The notes beneath the pieces were generated by a model. That model searched no databases, was not told the DNA's origin, and saw only the letters and a program-made list of their open reading frames with translations. Below, piece by piece: positions 60,812 through 64,000 of a stretch of DNA of 64,000 nucleotides. Source of the stretch: Chloroflexota bacterium (GTDB lineage: Bacteria; Chloroflexota; UBA11872); contig JAJDZU010000011.1 in NCBI GenBank assembly GCA_022824495.1, positions 62,001 to 126,000 of the forward strand, given 5' to 3'. The translations under genes and the position numbers were made by a program. The first letter of the stretch is position 1; the number at the start of each line of letters is the position of its first letter.

Positions 60812-61489
60812 TCAGTCCTTGATCGTCAGCCCGCCGAACAGCACGGTGCCTCGAATGCTGACCGTCGCCTCGTCCTGGGCCCCCGGATCCTCGCGTTTGT
60901 CGTCAACGCCCCCGAGCAGGGCCACAATGTCGTTGTGGACGGTCCAGTCCTCCGGAAGGCGCAGTTCCACGCCGCCGAACATGCAGGTGAGGTCAATGAC
61001 CGCCGGCGGCCGCTCGACGCGGGCCCTACGCAGGTCGTATTCCGCCCCGCCGAACAGCGTCGTCGCCTGCAAGCCGGTGAACGGTCCATCCACTTCGTCA
61101 TTCACGCTGTTGAACACGGCCACGTGATTCAACCTGCTGCCGGACCGGCTGGTAGTGGATCCGCCACCGCCGAGTGACGCCCGTGTGAGGATCAGTAGCA
61201 CGCCCGCGACGATGATGAGTACCGGCCAAATGGCCCCGCGAACGACATCCGGAACCTCGTCCAGAACCGAAAGCTGAATGGCGATTCCCAGGCCGATCAG
61301 TATCCAGGGACCTATCGACCCGCGAAATCCACTACGAACCAAGGCCCAGAGACCGAGGACGATGAGGAGCGATGGAGCGTATTCCCACGGGCTGAAGTCG
61401 CCGACCCCCAGGTTGCCAAGGAGAAGCAACACCCCGACCGCTACCACAATCAGGCCGATAAACGCTCGTCCCGAGCCGCCCGGTCTCAT
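60812..61489 (-). CDS. LiaF-like membrane protein
   Basis: Protein of 225 residues. Four or five N-terminal helices (AFIGLIVVAVGVLLLLGNLG, LLIVLGLWAL, GPWILIGLGIAIQL, GAIWPVLIIVAGVLLIL) are followed by a beta-rich tail with FGGAEYDLRRARVERPPA, MFGGVELRLPEDWTV and SIRGTVLFGG, which repeat the FGG motif of LiaF/YvqF-type C-terminal domains. Such proteins modulate envelope-stress two-component systems; none is present here. ATG 61489 has GGGAGG upstream. Confidence 0.75.
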   Translation of the reverse strand: MRPGGSGRAFIGLIVVAVGVLLLLGNLGVGDFSPWEYAPSLLIVLGLWALVRSGFRGSIGPWILIGLGIAIQLSVLDEVPDVVRGAIWPVLIIVAGVLLILTRASLGGGGSTTSRSGSRLNHVAVFNSVNDEVDGPFTGLQATTLFGGAEYDLRRARVERPPAVIDLTCMFGGVELRLPEDWTVHNDIVALLGGVDDKREDPGAQDEATVSIRGTVLFGGLTIKD

Positions 61490-61565
61490 CGGCGTCGCCT
61501 CCCGCAACTCCGCGAGCCCGCACGCGATCCGGGAAGACTTATCACTGCTACGGATTCATGGCCAG

Positions 61566-62537
61566 TCAGTTCCAACGGTGCGTTTCCGGATCGATGGACG
61601 ACGAGGGGACCGATTCCAGTTCTTCCCAAAGTTCGTCAGGAATGTCGAACGCGGCCAGAACCAGCGTTTTTTCGATCCGGTCAGGCCGGCTGGCGCCCAC
61701 GATTGTTGAGACGACGCGCTGGTCCTTGAGTGAGAACTGGAGCGCGGCCGCCGCTAGCGGGATCCCGTAGCGGTCACAGACAGCCTGGAGGCGTCGCGCA
61801 CGCTCCACCATTTCGGTCGGCGCAGCCTGGTAGGCATACCGCGGATACGATTCCGGTCCGCGGGACAGGATGCCGCTCCCATAGGGGGCTGCGTTGAGCA
61901 CGGCCACGTTGCGCATGGCTGCAATCTCGAGCAGTGGTTCGGCGGAGCGGTTTAGCAGCGTGTAGCGGTTGTGTGTGACCACCACCTCAAAGCAGCCTGT
62001 CTCTATATAGCGGATTTCCTGGTCGATCGGTCCGCCGGCTACGCCCAGGTGCTCGATCAGACCCTCCGCCTTCAAGTCCAGCAGCACTTCCAAGGGGCCG
62101 CCGGGAGCGGTAATAGCGTCAAACGTCGAGTGCTCCGGATCGTGAAGATGCAGCAGCTGCAGACGGTCGAGGCCTAGAAGATTGAGGCTCCGCTCAACCG
62201 AGCGGCGCATCTGCGCCCCGCTGAATTCGCCGGTCGTCAGGTCGCGGTCAGCCTTGGTTCCGACCACGTAGCCGTCGGGGATTCCGCCGAGTTCTCGCAG
62301 CACAATTCCGATGCGCCGTTCGCTCTCGCCGTCCCCGTACGACGCTGCGGTGTCGATGAAGTTAATGGAACTGCCAAGCGTTTCCCGAACAGCCGCCAAC
62401 GCGTCGTCTTCAGCTACCGAATACGCGAAGGTCTCCGGCATATTGCCGAGCGCCGCCGTGCCGACGCATAGTGGTGTGACTCGCAGCCCGGTCGTGCCCA
62501 GCGTGCGAAGTGAGAAATAGTCGCCGGGTTCGGACAC
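61566..62537 (-). CDS. Aldo/keto reductase
   Basis: TIM-barrel NADPH oxidoreductase of 323 residues. The catalytic tetrad is visible: Asp and Tyr in FIDTAASYG, Lys in VVGTKADRD, and His in QLLHLHDPEH. The C-terminal STIVGASRPDRIEKTL binds the cofactor. It belongs to the D-threo-aldose 1-dehydrogenase/L-fucose-dehydrogenase-like group by its overall pattern, which would fit fucose utilisation; this is inference. GTG start overlaps the preceding stop by one base (TAGTG). Confidence 0.9.
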   Translation of the reverse strand: MSEPGDYFSLRTLGTTGLRVTPLCVGTAALGNMPETFAYSVAEDDALAAVRETLGSSINFIDTAASYGDGESERRIGIVLRELGGIPDGYVVGTKADRDLTTGEFSGAQMRRSVERSLNLLGLDRLQLLHLHDPEHSTFDAITAPGGPLEVLLDLKAEGLIEHLGVAGGPIDQEIRYIETGCFEVVVTHNRYTLLNRSAEPLLEIAAMRNVAVLNAAPYGSGILSRGPESYPRYAYQAAPTEMVERARRLQAVCDRYGIPLAAAALQFSLKDQRVVSTIVGASRPDRIEKTLVLAAFDIPDELWEELESVPSSSIDPETHRWN

Positions 62538-62791
62538 TATGGCGGACCTGGAATCGGCGAGCGCGAATCACTGGGAGCTTTGCCCGGTCCAGACCCCGGC
62601 GTTGATCGCCGGCCCTCGATTACTTCCATCGCGATCAACACGGTCGTATAGGCCTCGCTAGCCACGTGGCCGTCATCGCTGGCAAACGAGGACGGCAGTC
62701 GCGAGTAGTCGTCGGCGGCCATCTGATCGATTCGCCGCCGCAGCCAGCTTCGCAGACGTTCCCATGACTCGCCAGCGTCAGCGTTGGACAT
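62537..62791 (-). CDS. Small hypothetical protein
   Basis: Protein of 84 residues from ATG 62791, overlapping the CCA-enzyme gene by 14 bases. SWERLRSWLRRRIDQMAADD suggests one amphipathic helix; the C-terminal 30 residues are Pro/Ser-rich and probably disordered. No family. An alternative longer start (62842) lies within the CCA gene. Its stop overlaps the aldo/keto reductase start, so it is probably co-transcribed between them. Confidence 0.5.
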   Translation of the reverse strand: MSNADAGESWERLRSWLRRRIDQMAADDYSRLPSSFASDDGHVASEAYTTVLIAMEVIEGRRSTPGSGPGKAPSDSRSPIPGPP

Positions 62792-64000
62792 GGTGTGTTT
62801 CCGCCTCCATGGCGTCAGCCGCCTCTGTGTGACGCCGAACAAACGACTCCGCGAGGACCCGGGCGCCCTCCACGTCGTCCGGCTCGAGTTCGCCGTCCAG
62901 CACTAAGTCCAGCAGATACTGCTTGATCGGCTTGATCCACACGCCCGGCGGGCGGTCGAACAGTTGCATCAGGTCGTTTCCATCCAGCGGCGAGTCAAGC
63001 GCCGCGACGTCACGCTCCGCCTGCAGGTGCTCGCAGCGTGCTTGCAGCTCAGCCACGCGGGCCAGTCCGGCCTCGATGCGCCGTGGGCGATAGCTTGTGA
63101 TATCGGCCCGCGACAGGTCGATCAAGGCGTCCAGATCCTCACCGGCCTCACGAATGAACCGGCGCACCGCCCCGTCGGTCCATCCAGATTCATAGGCGTT
63201 CGCGCGCATGTGCAGCCGGACGATGTGCGTCACTCGATCCGTCAGCCGTCCGTCGAACTTCAGCCGACGCATGATCCGACGCGCCATCCGCGCGCCGACT
63301 TCCTCGTGCCCGAAGAACCGGATGCGCCGGTTGCGGATGGACTTTGTCCGCGGCTTGCCGACGTCGTGCAGCAGCGCCGCCCAACGGGTCTCGGGCACTT
63401 CCGGCGTGTTGGCCAACACCCGCATGGTGTGGGCAAAGACATCCTTGTGCTGTCTGTGCTCTTCCTGCTCGGTCTGCTGCAGGGGGATCAGCTCGGGCAT
63501 CACCTGGCCAAGCACTCCGATCTCCAATAGCGCAACCAGAGCGCGGCCGGGCTCCCCTGAGAGCAGCGTCAAGTTGAGCTCAGTCCCAATCCGCTCGGCG
63601 CTGACATGGCGAAGCTCGCCCGCCGTGCGCCGCGCCGCGGCCAGCGTCCCAGCCTCGATGTCGAATCCCAATTGCGCCGCAAAGCGAACACAGCGCAGAA
63701 CACGCAACGGGTCTTCCGTGAATCGGTGGTCGGCAATGCCCACTGCCCGAATGCGGCGGGCAACCAGATCGACCAGCCCACCATGCGGATCGATAATGCG
63801 TCCGTTCAGCACATCCTGCGCCATAGCGTTGATGGTGAAGTCACGCCGGCTGAGATCAGCCTCGAGCGAATCGCCAAACTGGACGCTAGGTTTGCGCGAT
63901 CCGGGACGGTATGACTCCGAGCGAAAGGTGGTGATTTCCACCGGATTGCCTTCAAAGACGGCCCCGATAGTCCCGAATCGCTCGCCCACCGTATAGATGC
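62778..64000 (-). CDS. CCA-adding enzyme / poly(A) polymerase family with HD domain (partial)
   Basis: The coding sequence runs off the window at its 5' end. Visible are the end of the nucleotidyltransferase domain (SRRDFTINAMAQDV, DPHGGLVDLVARRIRA), the ERxxR-like substrate region (EDPLRVLRCVRFAAQ), and an HD domain (LLHDVGKP with HEEVGA). It adds CCA to the tRNA 3' end; the HD half may be a phosphatase/nuclease. The active-site GSxARG and DxD motifs lie in the missing part, so the activity cannot be confirmed here. The frame is open at the window edge; GTG 63989 is not assumed to be the start. Confidence 0.9.
   Translation of the reverse strand, partial: IYTVGERFGTIGAVFEGNPVEITTFRSESYRPGSRKPSVQFGDSLEADLSRRDFTINAMAQDVLNGRIIDPHGGLVDLVARRIRAVGIADHRFTEDPLRVLRCVRFAAQLGFDIEAGTLAAARRTAGELRHVSAERIGTELNLTLLSGEPGRALVALLEIGVLGQVMPELIPLQQTEQEEHRQHKDVFAHTMRVLANTPEVPETRWAALLHDVGKPRTKSIRNRRIRFFGHEEVGARMARRIMRRLKFDGRLTDRVTHIVRLHMRANAYESGWTDGAVRRFIREAGEDLDALIDLSRADITSYRPRRIEAGLARVAELQARCEHLQAERDVAALDSPLDGNDLMQLFDRPPGVWIKPIKQYLLDLVLDGELEPDDVEGARVLAESFVRRHTEAADAMEAETHHVQR

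Noticed and set aside
1..64000. tRNA, rRNA, integrase, transposase or prophage genes
   Set aside because: None seen on either strand by motif or by eye; small tRNAs could still be missed without a dedicated search.

Overview
The window is high-GC bacterial DNA, densely coded on both strands, with no rRNA, tRNA, CRISPR or complete insertion sequence that I could see. No gene here fixes the taxonomy. The best guess is a Chloroflexota-like heterotroph, possibly marine or host-associated. The hints are a Tat/lipobox solute-binding protein with a long Val/Glu/Lys/Gln linker, LGFP-like repeats in secreted proteins, a Tm-1-type pair (UPF0261 plus PEP-hydrolase-like barrel), many dehydrogenases and sugar permeases, and large eukaryote-like repeat proteins. 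This is inference from gene content, not a placement.

Layout. 1-11.7 kb is a carbohydrate block: a BNR sialidase, two medium-chain dehydrogenases, an alpha/alpha-toroid protein, three sugar ABC permeases and their solute-binding protein. An AT-richer islet of small orphan genes and an XRE regulator interrupts it at about 2.3-4.28 kb. 11.9-16.1 kb is a lipid-modification operon (DUF4345-like, DUF1295, Cfa-like methyltransferase, FAD oxidoreductase, DUF1365). 16.2-19.9 kb holds a GH29 fucosidase, a CE7-type esterase, a DUF1801 protein and an SDR. 20-26 kb is a surface-glycan set (GT4, GT2, a polytopic glycosyltransferase, a flippase). 26-30 kb has two protein-isoaspartate methyltransferase paralogues, one with a secretion signal, flanking a SpeE-like membrane protein on the other strand. 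30-32.4 kb has a second GH29, a YdeI/OmdA-type protein and a HigBA toxin-antitoxin pair with a visible promoter and operator.

32.6-42.1 kb is dominated by two secreted repeat proteins: one of 2016 residues with 49 RCC1/BLIP-II-type blades, and one combining PD40 propeller, plant-type LRR and cadherin-like segments. 42-49.3 kb is catabolic or unassigned: SDR, PhyH dioxygenase, MDR, ThuA, and the Tm-1-like pair. It also carries a tandem pair of 62-residue Tat-signal peptides with a conserved Cys-ending tail and matching promoters. 49.4-57.8 kb is a tightly overlapping seven-gene minus-strand operon for a surface polysaccharide (PglC-like sugar transferase, DUF4012, lipoprotein, LGFP-like protein, clan GH-A hydrolase, DUF2723, secreted protein). 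58.3-64 kb carries a small orphan gene with a clear terminator, a GMC oxidoreductase with its subunit-3-like partner, a LiaF-like membrane protein, an aldo/keto reductase, a small orphan, and the 3' part of a CCA-adding enzyme gene that runs off the window.

Together the genes suggest an organism that takes up and trims fucose- and sialic-acid-containing glycans, oxidises the products with many dehydrogenases, and invests heavily in its own surface glycans and very large secreted repeat proteins. The candidates for something undescribed are the tandem Tat-signal peptides (44.8-45.36 kb), the 49-blade protein, and the polysaccharide operon at 49.4-57.8 kb.
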